Origin: JBJEFI01 sp051873875 | GTDB lineage: Bacteria > Bacillota > Bacilli > Bacillales > Bacillaceae_G | Direction: 5' to 3' | Length of the DNA: 13,875 nt | Assembly (NCBI GenBank): GCA_051873875.1 | Contig: JBJEFI010000051.1 | Location: 1 to 13,875 of the forward strand | Shown here: piece by piece, positions 1-7,048 of the stretch | How the letters are laid out: every line of letters begins with the position of its first letter | How positions within the stretch are numbered: position 1 is the stretch's first letter | The notes under the pieces: generated by a model | What the model was told of the DNA's origin: nothing | Seen by the model: only the letters and a program-made list of their open reading frames with translations | Databases searched by the model: none | Made by a program: the position numbers and the translations under genes

Positions 1-372
1 AAATGCAATATCTTTTTGTAAAAAAAATAACTTATAATCCTTTTTCATAACTATAAATTATTAATAGTATCATTTAAAAGGACCCTATATCTCTCAATAA
101 ATCTCTATAAACATACAAATTCTCACTAACTTAATAGATTTTTCTATATTTTATTTTTATAAAAAAATAAAAATATGCAAATAAATGGTTTTTACTACAT
201 GAATTTTAGATTTTCGAATAAAAAGTATTTAAAAATCCAAAATCTTATACATCAAAATACAATTTCCGCCATTTTTCTTTTTAATTAAAATGCCTTACAA
301 TAAATTTACCATCCAATGAAACCTCACTTTAGATAAAATCTTTTAATATAAAACCTCATACTTTCTCCATGT
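1..372. other. AT-rich intergenic stretch, no gene seen
   Basis: This stretch is strongly AT-rich and full of stop codons in all frames. The longest ATG-started frame I noticed is 29 codons from about position 199 on the plus strand. It has no Shine-Dalgarno sequence and no recognisable product. I see no tRNA, riboswitch or long repeat here. It lies beyond the pbuG terminator and may be the edge of a neighbouring gene's control region or 3' region outside the window. Confidence 0.6.
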
Positions 373-400
373 GCACCTATCTTCCACGGTGCTTTTTTTT
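373..400 (+). terminator. Possible plus-strand intrinsic terminator
   Basis: A GCACC/GGTGC stem (373-377 with 388-392) with a 10-nt loop is followed directly by eight T residues (393-400). The stem is only 5 bp but GC-rich, and the T tract is good. No plus-strand gene is visible upstream inside the window, so it would serve a transcript starting further left. It sits back to back with the pbuG terminator. Confidence 0.4.
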
Positions 401-402
401 AT

Positions 403-435
403 AAAAAAAGATGACCTAAGCACCTAGGTCATCTT
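403..435 (-). terminator. pbuG intrinsic terminator
   Basis: An 11-bp perfect stem pairs AAGATGACCTA (408-418) with TAGGTCATCTT (425-435) around a 6-nt loop. On the minus strand it is followed by a run of T (403-409). It lies 20 bp beyond the pbuG stop codon, so it is a standard Rho-independent terminator for that gene. Confidence 0.9.
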
Positions 436-455
436 ACCTCTATTAAAAATATCTA

Positions 456-1781
456 TTATTCTCTTAAGAAAATAAAGTATAAAATGAAAATAACAAACAG
501 TACATACATTAACGGATGTACTTCTTTTCTACGCCCCGCTAAAACCATTGTAATTGGATAGAACACAAATCCAACTGCAATACCTGTCGCAATACTAAAT
601 GTCAATGGCATTGACACTACCGTGAAAAAGGCTGGTACAGCAATCTCAAATTTCTTCCAATCGATATCTGAAAGAGAAGAAACCATTAACGCTCCGACTA
701 CAATTAAAGCTGGAGCCGTTACAGCCGCTGTTACTACTCCCAATAATGGAGAGAAGAACAAAGCAAGAATGAATAAAATACCAGTAACAACTGCCGCTAA
801 GCCTGAACGTGCCCCAGCTGCTACACCTGAAGTTGATTCGATATAAGAAGTCGTTGTTGATGTCCCTAATGTCGCCCCAACTACTACAGCCGTTGCGTCA
901 ACCATTAAGGCACGACCTGAACGCTCTAATTTATTATTTTTAATTAAACCAGCTTGGTTGGCAACTGCCACTAATGTTCCTGTTGCATCAAAGAAGTCAA
1001 CGATAAAGAATGTTAATACAACTGCAAACAATTCTGGTGTAAATACCTCTGGAAGATGAGTAATTGCTTTCCCCAATGTTGGTGTTATATCAGGGATTGG
1101 CGCAACAATTGCACTTGGCATTTTAATAAGATTAAAGATGATACCAGCAATAGCTGTAATAACCATCCCGATAAAAACGCCACCATTTACTTTCTTCACC
1201 ATTAAAATGATTGTAACCACTAAACCAAAAATCGCTAATAATACATTAGGATCTTTTAAATCTGATAATGCTACATACGTTGCTGGATTTGAAATAATAA
1301 TACCTGAATTTTTTAAACCAACGAATGTAATGAATAAACCAATCCCTGCCCCAATGGCATACTTCAACTCTGCTGGAATAGCATTTACAATTTTTTCACG
1401 AAGCCCTGTAGCTGATAATAAAATAAAGATAATACCTGAAACAAAAACACCAGCTAATGCCGTTTCCCACTTAACGCCCATTCCTAACACAACATTATAT
1501 GCAAAAAATGCATTCAAGCCCATTCCTGGTGCTAAAGCAATTGGATACTTGGCCCACACACCCATTAAAATAGAACCATATGCTGCCGCTAATGCCGTTG
1601 CCACGAATACAGCTTCTTGGCTCATTCTTAATTTATCAGGATAATCGGCAACATCTGTTAAAGCAAGCGTACTTGGGTTAACAAATAAAATATAAGCCAT
1701 TGCTAAAAACGTTGTTAAACCACCGATTATCTCGCGACGATAATTCGTTCCTAACTCCTCAAACTGAAAATATTTCTTCAT
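456..1781 (-). CDS. pbuG: Guanine/hypoxanthine permease PbuG (NCS2 family, AzgA-like)
   Basis: A 441-residue polytopic membrane protein that imports hypoxanthine and guanine for purine salvage, probably by proton symport. It reads as an AzgA-like member of the NCS2 nucleobase transporter family. The N-terminus KKYFQFEELGTNYRREIIGG is typical of PbuG. Other family landmarks are APGMGLNAFFAY (about 84-95), DFFDATGTL (about 262-270) and GTSTTTSYIESTSG (about 306-319), and hydrophobic membrane segments run through the whole chain. Length matches the family, and the ATG start is preceded by GGGAGAG. The leader carries a guanine-type riboswitch, and a PurR-like operator lies just upstream of the promoter, which supports a purine substrate. 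The gene is monocistronic with its own terminator. Hypoxanthine/guanine specificity comes from homology; an adenine-preferring AzgA relative is less likely given the guanine-type aptamer. Confidence 0.93.
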   Translation of the reverse strand: MKKYFQFEELGTNYRREIIGGLTTFLAMAYILFVNPSTLALTDVADYPDKLRMSQEAVFVATALAAAYGSILMGVWAKYPIALAPGMGLNAFFAYNVVLGMGVKWETALAGVFVSGIIFILLSATGLREKIVNAIPAELKYAIGAGIGLFITFVGLKNSGIIISNPATYVALSDLKDPNVLLAIFGLVVTIILMVKKVNGGVFIGMVITAIAGIIFNLIKMPSAIVAPIPDITPTLGKAITHLPEVFTPELFAVVLTFFIVDFFDATGTLVAVANQAGLIKNNKLERSGRALMVDATAVVVGATLGTSTTTSYIESTSGVAAGARSGLAAVVTGILFILALFFSPLLGVVTAAVTAPALIVVGALMVSSLSDIDWKKFEIAVPAFFTVVSMPLTFSIATGIAVGFVFYPITMVLAGRRKEVHPLMYVLFVIFILYFIFLRE

Positions 1782-1868
1782 CTTTGCTCTCTCCCTTTTT
1801 CGTATAACGCGATAAAAGAAAGCCCTTCTCTATCTACAGAAAAGAAAAGATATTTATTTTTTTCTTCT
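1782..1868 (-). promoter_or_regulatory. pbuG riboswitch expression platform (possible Shine-Dalgarno sequester)
   Basis: Between aptamer and start codon I see no strong terminator with a T run. Two alternative structures are visible. First, the 3' strand of P1 continues into CTACGACAGAAG, which can pair imperfectly with the downstream TTTTCTGTAG near 1835-1850 and would compete with P1. Second, CTTTCTTTT (1814-1822, minus) can pair over 9 bp including two G-U pairs with AAAAGGGAG (1791-1799), which contains the Shine-Dalgarno GGGAGAG. This suggests control at translation initiation, but it is inference from hand folding. Confidence 0.4.
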
Positions 1869-1935
1869 GTCGTAGTCTAGTTATTTTCGGCAACTAGGTA
1901 GAGACAATCGAGCCTTATTCTCGAATTTATACGAC
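1869..1935 (-). ncRNA. Guanine-type purine riboswitch aptamer upstream of pbuG
   Basis: The minus strand folds into the three-way purine aptamer. P1 pairs GTCGTA (1930-1935) with TACGAC (1869-1874). P2 is TCGAG/CTCGA with the 7-nt loop AATAAGG. P3 is CTAGTTG/TAACTAG with the 7-nt loop CCGAAAA. The J2/3 core contains CTCTACC, close to the usual TTTCTACC. J3/1 reads GACTACG, with C at the position equivalent to C74 of the xpt aptamer, which specifies guanine or hypoxanthine rather than adenine. Ligand binding is expected to lower pbuG expression. Confidence 0.93.
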
Positions 1936-1961
1936 CTCTTTAAAGTTATTTTACAATTTAG

Positions 1962-1990
1962 ATTTTAATAATAAGTTAGAAAATTGTCAA
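1962..1990 (-). promoter_or_regulatory. pbuG sigma-A promoter
   Basis: On the minus strand TTGACA (1985-1990) is separated by exactly 17 nt from TAAAAT (1962-1967). This would start transcription near 1954-1956, about 20 nt before the aptamer. A perfect -35 and a good -10 with optimal spacing make this the likely promoter. Confidence 0.8.
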
Positions 1991-1993
1991 ATA

Positions 1994-2048
1994 AAAAACA
2001 CGAACATTTAAAAATAAAATGTTCGCATTTGTTCGTTCCATTATTTTG
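1994..2048 (-). promoter_or_regulatory. PurR-type operator (PurBoxes) upstream of the pbuG promoter
   Basis: Next to the -35 element lie three CGAAC motifs: CGAAC at 2001-2005 (plus) and two in inverted orientation at 2021-2025 and 2031-2035. AAACACGAACATT around the first resembles the PurBox of the B. subtilis pur operon. PurR of Bacillus binds inverted pairs of such boxes upstream of purine genes including pbuG. The inner pair also forms a 9-bp inverted repeat (CGAACATTT/AAATGTTCG). Position, motif and target gene agree; PurR binding itself is inferred. Confidence 0.7.
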
Positions 2049-2148
2049 NNNNNNNNNNNNNNNNNNNNNNNNNNNNNNNNNNNNNNNNNNNNNNNNNNNN
2101 NNNNNNNNNNNNNNNNNNNNNNNNNNNNNNNNNNNNNNNNNNNNNNNN
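2049..2148. other. Assembly gap of 100 Ns
   Basis: Exactly 100 N characters mark a scaffold join. A round number usually means gap size unknown. Any reading frame crossing it is meaningless. Confidence 0.98.
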
Positions 2149-2250
2149 AAAAACACGAACATTTAAAAATAAAATGTTCGCATTTGTTCGTTCCATTATT
2201 TTGACTTAATGAGCTTAACTGCCTCATTTATATCCATTTCCATACATTCC

Positions 2251-2816
2251 CTATTCATTTGCTACATTTACTTGTATCGGCTTTAATTTAATAAGATATT
2301 GTTTTGTCATATAGACTAATAGTAATTCAACAACAATTGCAAATAGGACAATGAAATAAACGTTATCGGAGAAGCGATCAAACATGAATCCATAAAAATT
2401 GAACCGATTACTAAAAAACTTTCGGCAATTCCATATAGTTGAGAGCTTAAATCAAACTACACTTTAATAATAATGGGATACTTGATTGTACAGATGGCTG
2501 ATACATGGATTGAATAATCGAAAAGATAACTATTACAAATGCTGCGATATAAACAATATTACTGCTCCCTAATGAGTGAGAAATAAAATACACACGAGTG
2601 AAGTAATTCCATCTAAACTAACCATAATATTTCTTCTATATAAAATGCCTCGCTAATATACCACCAAATAGGAGATAACAAGATTGTAGGAACCATCGAT
2701 AAGGCACGAATGATTCCGAACGCAGTCGCTGATCCTGTCTCACCCAAAATATATAGTGATAAGGAGAATCGCAAAATAGAATTTCCAAACAAAGAAATGA
2801 TTTGCCCAATAATCAT
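2251..2816 (-). pseudogene. Decayed MFS transporter remnant
   Basis: Pieces of a major facilitator superfamily permease can be read in several frames of the minus strand. The first piece starts near 2816 with IIGQIISLFGNSILRFSLSL and continues to PTILLSPI. It then shifts frame into FGGILARHF near 2665-2672, again into RRNIMVSLDGITSLVCILFL near 2630-2645, and again near 2570 into a piece with IQSMYQPSVQSSIPLLL. After a stop and apparent internal deletion a last piece reads SQLYGIAESFLVIGSI and then FYGFMFDRFSDNVYF, ending at a TAG at 2251-2253. Only about 190 codons remain of a family of roughly 400 residues, and the first residues before the initial GQ are also missing. No single frame is functional. 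The first pieces resemble drug/macrolide-efflux type MFS proteins, but the substrate is unknown. Confidence 0.8.
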
Positions 2817-2852
2817 ATTAATTATGTCAATTCCCTAAGATTTGTCTTAAAG

Positions 2853-2894
2853 AAAAAACCTTGGAAACCTTTTTTTAATAAGGTTTCCAAGGTT
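2853..2894 (-). terminator. guaA intrinsic terminator
   Basis: A 13-bp perfect stem, AACCTTGGAAACC (2857-2869) with GGTTTCCAAGGTT (2882-2894), has a 12-nt A/T loop and is followed on the minus strand by a T run (2853-2858). It begins 9 bp after the guaA stop codon. Confidence 0.93.
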
Positions 2895-2903
2895 GAATAG
2901 TTT

Positions 2904-4442
2904 TTATTCCCACTCAATAGTAGCAGGTGGCTTAGAAGTAACATCATACACGATACGGTTAACGTGTTTTACTTCATTAACGATACGTACAGAGATTTTC
3001 TCTAAAATATCCCATGGAATACGAGCCCAGTCAGCTGTCATTCCATCGATAGATGTAACGGCACGGATACCTACTGTGTAGTCGTACGTACGCTCATCAC
3101 CCATTACACCTACGCTACGCATATCTGGTAATGCTGTGAAGTACTGCCAAATTTCTTTATCTAAGCCCGCTTTTTTGATTTCTTCACGTAAGATTGCATC
3201 TGATTCGCGGACAATTTCTAATTTTTGTTCTGTGATTTCGCCAAGTACACGGATACCTAATCCTGGACCTGGGAATGGTTGACGCCAAACAATCTCATCA
3301 GCGATACCTAATTCTGTACCTACTGCACGAACTTCATCTTTAAATAATGTATTTAAAGGTTCGATTAATGTAAATGCCATATCTTCAGGTAATCCACCTA
3401 CGTTATGGTGTGATTTAATTGTTTGAGCCGTTGCAGTACCACTTTCAATAATGTCTGTATAAAGTGTACCTTGTGCTAAGAAATCCATATCTTTTAATTT
3501 TGCTGCTTCATCGTCAAATACGTAAATAAATTCGTTACCGATGATTTTACGTTTTTGTTCTGGATCACTTACACCTTTTAATTTATCTAAGAAACGTTGT
3601 TTCGCATCTACTTTAATGACGTTCATATGGAAGCCCTCAGAGAAAGTCTTCATAACACTTTCTGCTTCGCCTTTACGCAATAAACCGTGGTCAACGAAAA
3701 TACATGTTAATTGATCACCAATTGCTTTGTGAATTAACACAGCAACGACAGATGAATCAACCCCACCACTAAGGGCACATAATACTTTTTTATCCCCAAC
3801 TTGTTCACGAATTTTTTCGACTTGTGTTTCAACGAAGTTAGCCATTGTCCAACCTTCGTTACAACCACAAATACCGAATACAAAGTTCTTTAATAAGTCG
3901 TTTCCATGCTCTGAATGACGAACTTCTGGGTGGAATTGAACTGCATAGAAGTTCTTTTCTTTATTGCTCATAGAAGCAATTGGACAAGATTCACTTGTTG
4001 CATCAATTGTAAATCCTTCTGGTTGTTTCGTTACTTTATCACCGTGGCTCATCCACACAACCTGTTCAGTTGGTAAGTTGGCAAATAACTTAGAATCATT
4101 TTCTACTTTTAAAATTGCTTTTCCGTATTCACGTTGGTCAGCACGAGCTACTGTTCCACCGAAATGTTGTGTCATTAATTGCATACCGTAACAAATCCCT
4201 AAAATCGGTAACCCTAATTCAAAGATTTCTGGATCACAATGGAATGCATTTTCACCGTAAACACTATTTGGACCGCCAGAGAAAACAATCCCTTTTGCGC
4301 CCATTTCTTTAATTTCTTTTGCCGTTAATGTATGTGGGTGTAATTCACTATATACACCAAACTCACGAATACGGCGTGCAATTAATTGATTGTATTGACT
4401 ACCGAAGTCTAAAACAACGATTGTATCATGATTTTTACTCAA
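2904..4442 (-). CDS. guaA: GMP synthase (glutamine-hydrolysing)
   Basis: Converts XMP, ATP and glutamine to GMP, the last step of guanine nucleotide synthesis, in the cytoplasm. The N-terminal class I glutamine amidotransferase domain (about 1-190) has its nucleophile in GICYGMQ (C84) and the H171/E173 partners in FHPEV. The ATP-pyrophosphatase domain follows with P-loop SGGVDS (225-230). The C-terminal dimerisation domain ends in the family signature KPPATIEWE. I place the start at TTG 4442, giving 512 residues (MSKNHDTIVVLDFGSQ), the usual length. GAGGTGG lies 6 nt upstream, and the ATG at 4457 overlaps that Shine-Dalgarno sequence, so it is unlikely to be used. The gene is monocistronic, controlled by the guanine riboswitch in its leader, and ends at its own terminator. 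Confidence 0.97.
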   Translation of the reverse strand: MSKNHDTIVVLDFGSQYNQLIARRIREFGVYSELHPHTLTAKEIKEMGAKGIVFSGGPNSVYGENAFHCDPEIFELGLPILGICYGMQLMTQHFGGTVARADQREYGKAILKVENDSKLFANLPTEQVVWMSHGDKVTKQPEGFTIDATSESCPIASMSNKEKNFYAVQFHPEVRHSEHGNDLLKNFVFGICGCNEGWTMANFVETQVEKIREQVGDKKVLCALSGGVDSSVVAVLIHKAIGDQLTCIFVDHGLLRKGEAESVMKTFSEGFHMNVIKVDAKQRFLDKLKGVSDPEQKRKIIGNEFIYVFDDEAAKLKDMDFLAQGTLYTDIIESGTATAQTIKSHHNVGGLPEDMAFTLIEPLNTLFKDEVRAVGTELGIADEIVWRQPFPGPGLGIRVLGEITEQKLEIVRESDAILREEIKKAGLDKEIWQYFTALPDMRSVGVMGDERTYDYTVGIRAVTSIDGMTADWARIPWDILEKISVRIVNEVKHVNRIVYDVTSKPPATIEWE

Positions 4443-4516
4443 AAGAAGCCACCTCATTTTTTTCTAAAAAATCATAGTTAGTATTTACCATATCTACAAT
4501 TTTTTTATTTACTTTA

Positions 4517-4566
4517 TAAAAAAAGTCAGAATCTCTTCACACCAAAAGATGAAGGAGATTCTGACT
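4517..4566 (-). terminator. Riboswitch-controlled terminator in the guaA leader
   Basis: AGTCAGAATCT (4556-4566, minus) pairs perfectly with AGATTCTGACT (4524-4534). The stem continues as CTTCA/TGAAG after a bulged C and is followed by a run of T (4518-4524). The competing antiterminator is visible: ATGAAGG (4590-4596), which includes the 3' strand of P1, plus GATTC (4584-4588) can pair with CCTTCAT (4549-4555) and GAATC (4557-4561). Guanine binding should hold P1 closed, block the antiterminator and stop transcription before guaA. Confidence 0.92.
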
Positions 4567-4590
4567 TGTCGTTAACACAAAAAGAATCAC

Positions 4591-4659
4591 CTTCATAGTC
4601 AGGTTATTTACGGTAACCCGGTAGAGACTTTTGGCCCATATTGCCAAGGATATATGAAG
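4591..4659 (-). ncRNA. Guanine-type purine riboswitch aptamer upstream of guaA
   Basis: P1 pairs CTTCAT (4654-4659) with ATGAAG (4591-4596). P2 is TTGGC/GCCAA with loop AATATGG. P3 is GGGTTA/TAACCT with the canonical loop CCGTAAA. The J2/3 core reads GTCTCTACC. J3/1 reads GACTATG, with the C that selects guanine. The two 7-nt loops are very close to the consensus that forms the loop-loop contact. Confidence 0.96.
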
Positions 4660-4693
4660 AATTATGTTGATATTTGTCTTATATTTTTTCTAT

Positions 4694-4722
4694 ATTCTAA
4701 AGGATAGGACACTGTAGGTCAA
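4694..4722 (-). promoter_or_regulatory. guaA sigma-A promoter
   Basis: On the minus strand TTGACC (4717-4722) and TAGAAT (4694-4699) are 17 nt apart, giving a start near 4687, about 28 nt before the aptamer. No CGAAC-type PurBox was seen next to it, unlike at pbuG. Confidence 0.75.
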
Positions 4723-4779
4723 GTAAGAAAAAAGGAATAGCCTCTTTTTCATGTAAATTTACTATATATAAGTAGAAAT

Positions 4780-4814
4780 AAAAAAAGAGAATGACATTAC
4801 TGTCATTCTCTTTT
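4780..4814 (-). terminator. groESL intrinsic terminator
   Basis: GAGAATGACA (4787-4796) pairs with TGTCATTCTC (4801-4810), extended by A/T pairs (4783-4786 with 4811-4814), with a 4-nt loop. A T run follows on the minus strand. It lies 12 bp past the groEL stop codon. Confidence 0.93.
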
Positions 4815-4825
4815 ATGGCGATTTA

Positions 4826-6451
4826 TTACATCATGCCGCCCATGCCCATGCCGCCCATATCAGGCATTGCAGGTGCATTTTGTTCTGGTTTATCAGCGAT
4901 AACAACTTCTGTAGTTAAGAACATAGCCGCTACAGATGCTGCATTTTGAAGAGCTGAACGAGTTACTTTTGTTGGGTCAACAATACCAGCGTCGATCATA
5001 TTTACCCATTCACTTGTTGCAGCGTTGAAGCCTGTGCCAACTTCTTCGTGTTTTAGACGTTCTACAATAACAGAACCTTCTAAACCTGCATTGATTGCGA
5101 TTTGGCGAACTGGCTCTTCTAATGAACGTAATACGATGTTTACACCTGTTGCCTCGTCACCTTCCACTTCAATTGCCGCTACTTTTGCATGTACATTTAA
5201 CAATGCAGTACCACCACCAGCAACGATACCTTCTTCAACCGCTGCACGAGTAGAGTTTAATGCATCTTCAATGCGAAGTTTACGTTCTTTTAACTCAGTT
5301 TCTGTTGCAGCACCAACTTTGATTACTGCTACACCGCCAGCTAATTTTGCTAAACGTTCTTGTAATTTTTCACGATCAAATTCAGAAGTTGTTTCTTCTA
5401 ATTGAGCGCGAATTTCAGCAATACGACCTTGAATTGCATTTACTTCTCCTACGCCTTCTACGATTGTTGTATTTTCTTTTGTTACAACAACTTTGCCAGC
5501 GCGGCCTAATTGACCTAGAGTAGCTGATTTTAAATCATAACCTAACTCTTCCGTAATTACTTCACCGCCAGTTAAAATTGCGATATCTTGAAGCATTGCT
5601 TTACGACGGTCACCGAATCCAGGCGCTTTAACCGCTACAGCTGTAAATGTACCACGTAATTTGTTTACTACTAATGTTGCTAATGCTTCGCCTTCGATAT
5701 CTTCAGCGATAATTAATAATGGTTTACCTTGTTGAACAACTTGTTCTAACACTGGTAAAATTTCTTGAATGTTACCGATTTTTTTATCTGTAATTAAGAT
5801 AAATGGATTGTCTAATACAGCTTCCATTTTCTCAGAATTTGTTACCATGTAAGGAGATGAATAGCCACGATCAAATTGCATCCCTTCTACAACTTCTAAT
5901 TCTGTTGTGAATCCTTTAGATTCTTCTAATGTAATAACACCGTCGTTACCCACGCGTTCCATTGCTTCAGCGATTAATTCACCAACTTCTTCATCAGCAG
6001 CTGAGATTGCCGCTACTTGAGCGATTGATGATTTTCCTTCGATTGGTTTTGAAATAGCTTTTAATTCTTCTACTGCCACCGCTACCGCTTTTTCAATTCC
6101 TTTACGGATAACCATTGGATTCGCACCAGATGTTACGTTTTTTAATCCTTCACGAATCATCGCTTGCGCTAATACAGTTGCAGTTGTTGTTCCGTCACCA
6201 GCGATATCATTTGTTTTGCTAGCAACCTCTGCAACTAATTTTGCACCCATGTTTTCAAATGCATCTTCTAATTCGATTTCTTTTGCAATAGTTACACCAT
6301 CATTTGTAATTAATGGTGAACCAAATTTTTTCTCTAATACAACGTTACGACCTTTAGGCCCTAATGTTACTTTTACTGCGTTTGCTAATGTATCTACCCC
6401 ACGTAGCATTGAACGACGTGCTTCTTCGCTAAATAAAATATCTTTTGCCAT
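4826..6451 (-). CDS. groEL: Chaperonin GroEL (Hsp60)
   Basis: The 541-residue subunit of the double-ring ATP-dependent chaperonin that encloses and folds non-native proteins together with GroES. The sequence is a full-length GroEL. It starts AKDILFSEEARRSMLRGVD, carries KVTLGPKGRNVVLEKKFGSP and the nucleotide-binding GDGTTTATVLAQ near residues 85-96, has AVKAPGFGDRRKAML in the apical domain, and ends in the flexible Gly/Met-rich tail GGMGMGGMM. The ATG start follows AGGAGGG at 7 nt. It is the second gene of the groES-groEL operon, 36 bp after groES, so it shares the HrcA/CIRCE-controlled promoter. Nothing is missing or unusual. Confidence 0.98.
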   Translation of the reverse strand: MAKDILFSEEARRSMLRGVDTLANAVKVTLGPKGRNVVLEKKFGSPLITNDGVTIAKEIELEDAFENMGAKLVAEVASKTNDIAGDGTTTATVLAQAMIREGLKNVTSGANPMVIRKGIEKAVAVAVEELKAISKPIEGKSSIAQVAAISAADEEVGELIAEAMERVGNDGVITLEESKGFTTELEVVEGMQFDRGYSSPYMVTNSEKMEAVLDNPFILITDKKIGNIQEILPVLEQVVQQGKPLLIIAEDIEGEALATLVVNKLRGTFTAVAVKAPGFGDRRKAMLQDIAILTGGEVITEELGYDLKSATLGQLGRAGKVVVTKENTTIVEGVGEVNAIQGRIAEIRAQLEETTSEFDREKLQERLAKLAGGVAVIKVGAATETELKERKLRIEDALNSTRAAVEEGIVAGGGTALLNVHAKVAAIEVEGDEATGVNIVLRSLEEPVRQIAINAGLEGSVIVERLKHEEVGTGFNAATSEWVNMIDAGIVDPTKVTRSALQNAASVAAMFLTTEVVIADKPEQNAPAMPDMGGMGMGGMM

Positions 6452-6487
6452 ACTAATTCCCTCCTAATTAGTGAAAATCTCTATTTA

Positions 6488-6772
6488 TTAACCTAAAACC
6501 GCTAAAATGTGTTCTTCTTTTAAAATTAAATATTCTTTGCCTTCATATTTTACTTCAGTACCCGCATATTTTGAGAAGATGATACGATCACCAACTGCAA
6601 CTTCTACAGCTACACGCTCACCATTGTCTAATACACGCCCTGTGCCAACAGCAACAACTTGTCCTTCTTGTGGTTTTTCTTTTGCGCTATCCGGCAATAC
6701 AATCCCACTTAACGTTTTTTCTTCTGTTTTTACAAGTTCAATTACAACTTGGTCTCTTAATGGTTTTAACAA
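6488..6772 (-). CDS. groES: Co-chaperonin GroES (Hsp10)
   Basis: Forms the seven-membered lid that caps GroEL and drives the folding cycle. With the start at TTG 6772 the product is MLKPLRDQVVIELVKTEEKT and onward, 94 residues, which is the family's normal size. The mobile loop with the hydrophobic GroEL-contact IVL lies near residues 16-32, and the chain ends in EYLILKEEHILAVLG. A very strong Shine-Dalgarno GAGGAGGGTG lies 6 nt before this TTG. The in-frame TTG at 6790 is at the 5' edge of the Shine-Dalgarno region and would add six residues absent from the family. It is the first gene of the operon, directly downstream of CIRCE. Confidence 0.96.
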   Translation of the reverse strand: MLKPLRDQVVIELVKTEEKTLSGIVLPDSAKEKPQEGQVVAVGTGRVLDNGERVAVEVAVGDRIIFSKYAGTEVKYEGKEYLILKEEHILAVLG

Positions 6773-6811
6773 TTGAAACACCCTCCTCAATTAAATATGA
6801 CTATGTAACCA

Positions 6812-6838
6812 TTAGCACTCTTATCTCATGAGTGCTAA
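6812..6838 (-). promoter_or_regulatory. CIRCE operator (HrcA binding site)
   Basis: A perfect consensus inverted repeat: TTAGCACTC, 9-nt spacer, GAGTGCTAA. It begins within a few bases of the predicted transcription start and lies in the groES leader, the standard place for HrcA repression of groE in Bacillales. Confidence 0.98.
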
Positions 6839-6848
6839 CATATCTTTA

Positions 6849-6877
6849 ATATTAATGAATTACACATTATTTTGCAA
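6849..6877 (-). promoter_or_regulatory. groESL sigma-A promoter
   Basis: On the minus strand TTGCAA (6872-6877) and TAATAT (6849-6854) are 17 nt apart. Transcription would begin near 6841, right at the edge of CIRCE, so bound HrcA would block it. Confidence 0.8.
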
Positions 6878-7048
6878 GTGAAATGTCACGTTTTTTTCCG
6901 ACAACTCTTCTCATGATAACCCTCTTTTTCCTAAAATATTTTCCCTTTCTACATTCATTGTAGACAAAGAGAAAATGAATTAAGCTAGAAATATAAGAAA
7001 AAAAACTTTACAATATTTATGAAAACTTTTTTAAAAGGAGCTATTACA

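Larger units (their letters stand above)
1994..2203. repeat. Exact 55-bp direct repeat flanking the gap
   Basis: Positions 1994-2048 and 2149-2203 are identical over 55 bp and abut the two edges of the N run. The unit contains the PurBox-like motifs. Because the identity ends exactly at the gap on each side, this is more likely one locus written twice by the assembler than a true tandem repeat. Confidence 0.9.

Noticed and set aside
199..288. A 29-codon ATG frame on the plus strand in the AT-rich left end
   Set aside because: No Shine-Dalgarno sequence, no recognisable product, and expected by chance in such a region.
1994..2203. A CRISPR array from the repeated palindromic unit
   Set aside because: Only two copies, separated solely by Ns, no spacers and no cas genes. 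The palindrome is explained by PurBox motifs.
1965..2227. Four overlapping frames crossing the Ns near pbuG
   Set aside because: They exist only because Ns translate as X and because the flanking 55 bp is duplicated. No start with a ribosome binding site and no conserved protein.
4725..4750. Possible second hairpin with T run after groEL
   Set aside because: The stem is short and mismatched, and the perfect hairpin at 4780-4814 already ends the operon. It may simply be part of the region before the guaA promoter.
6876..6897. GTGA/TCAC hairpin followed by seven Ts upstream of groES
   Set aside because: The stem is only 4 bp, with no gene ending there; it lies just upstream of the groE -35 element.
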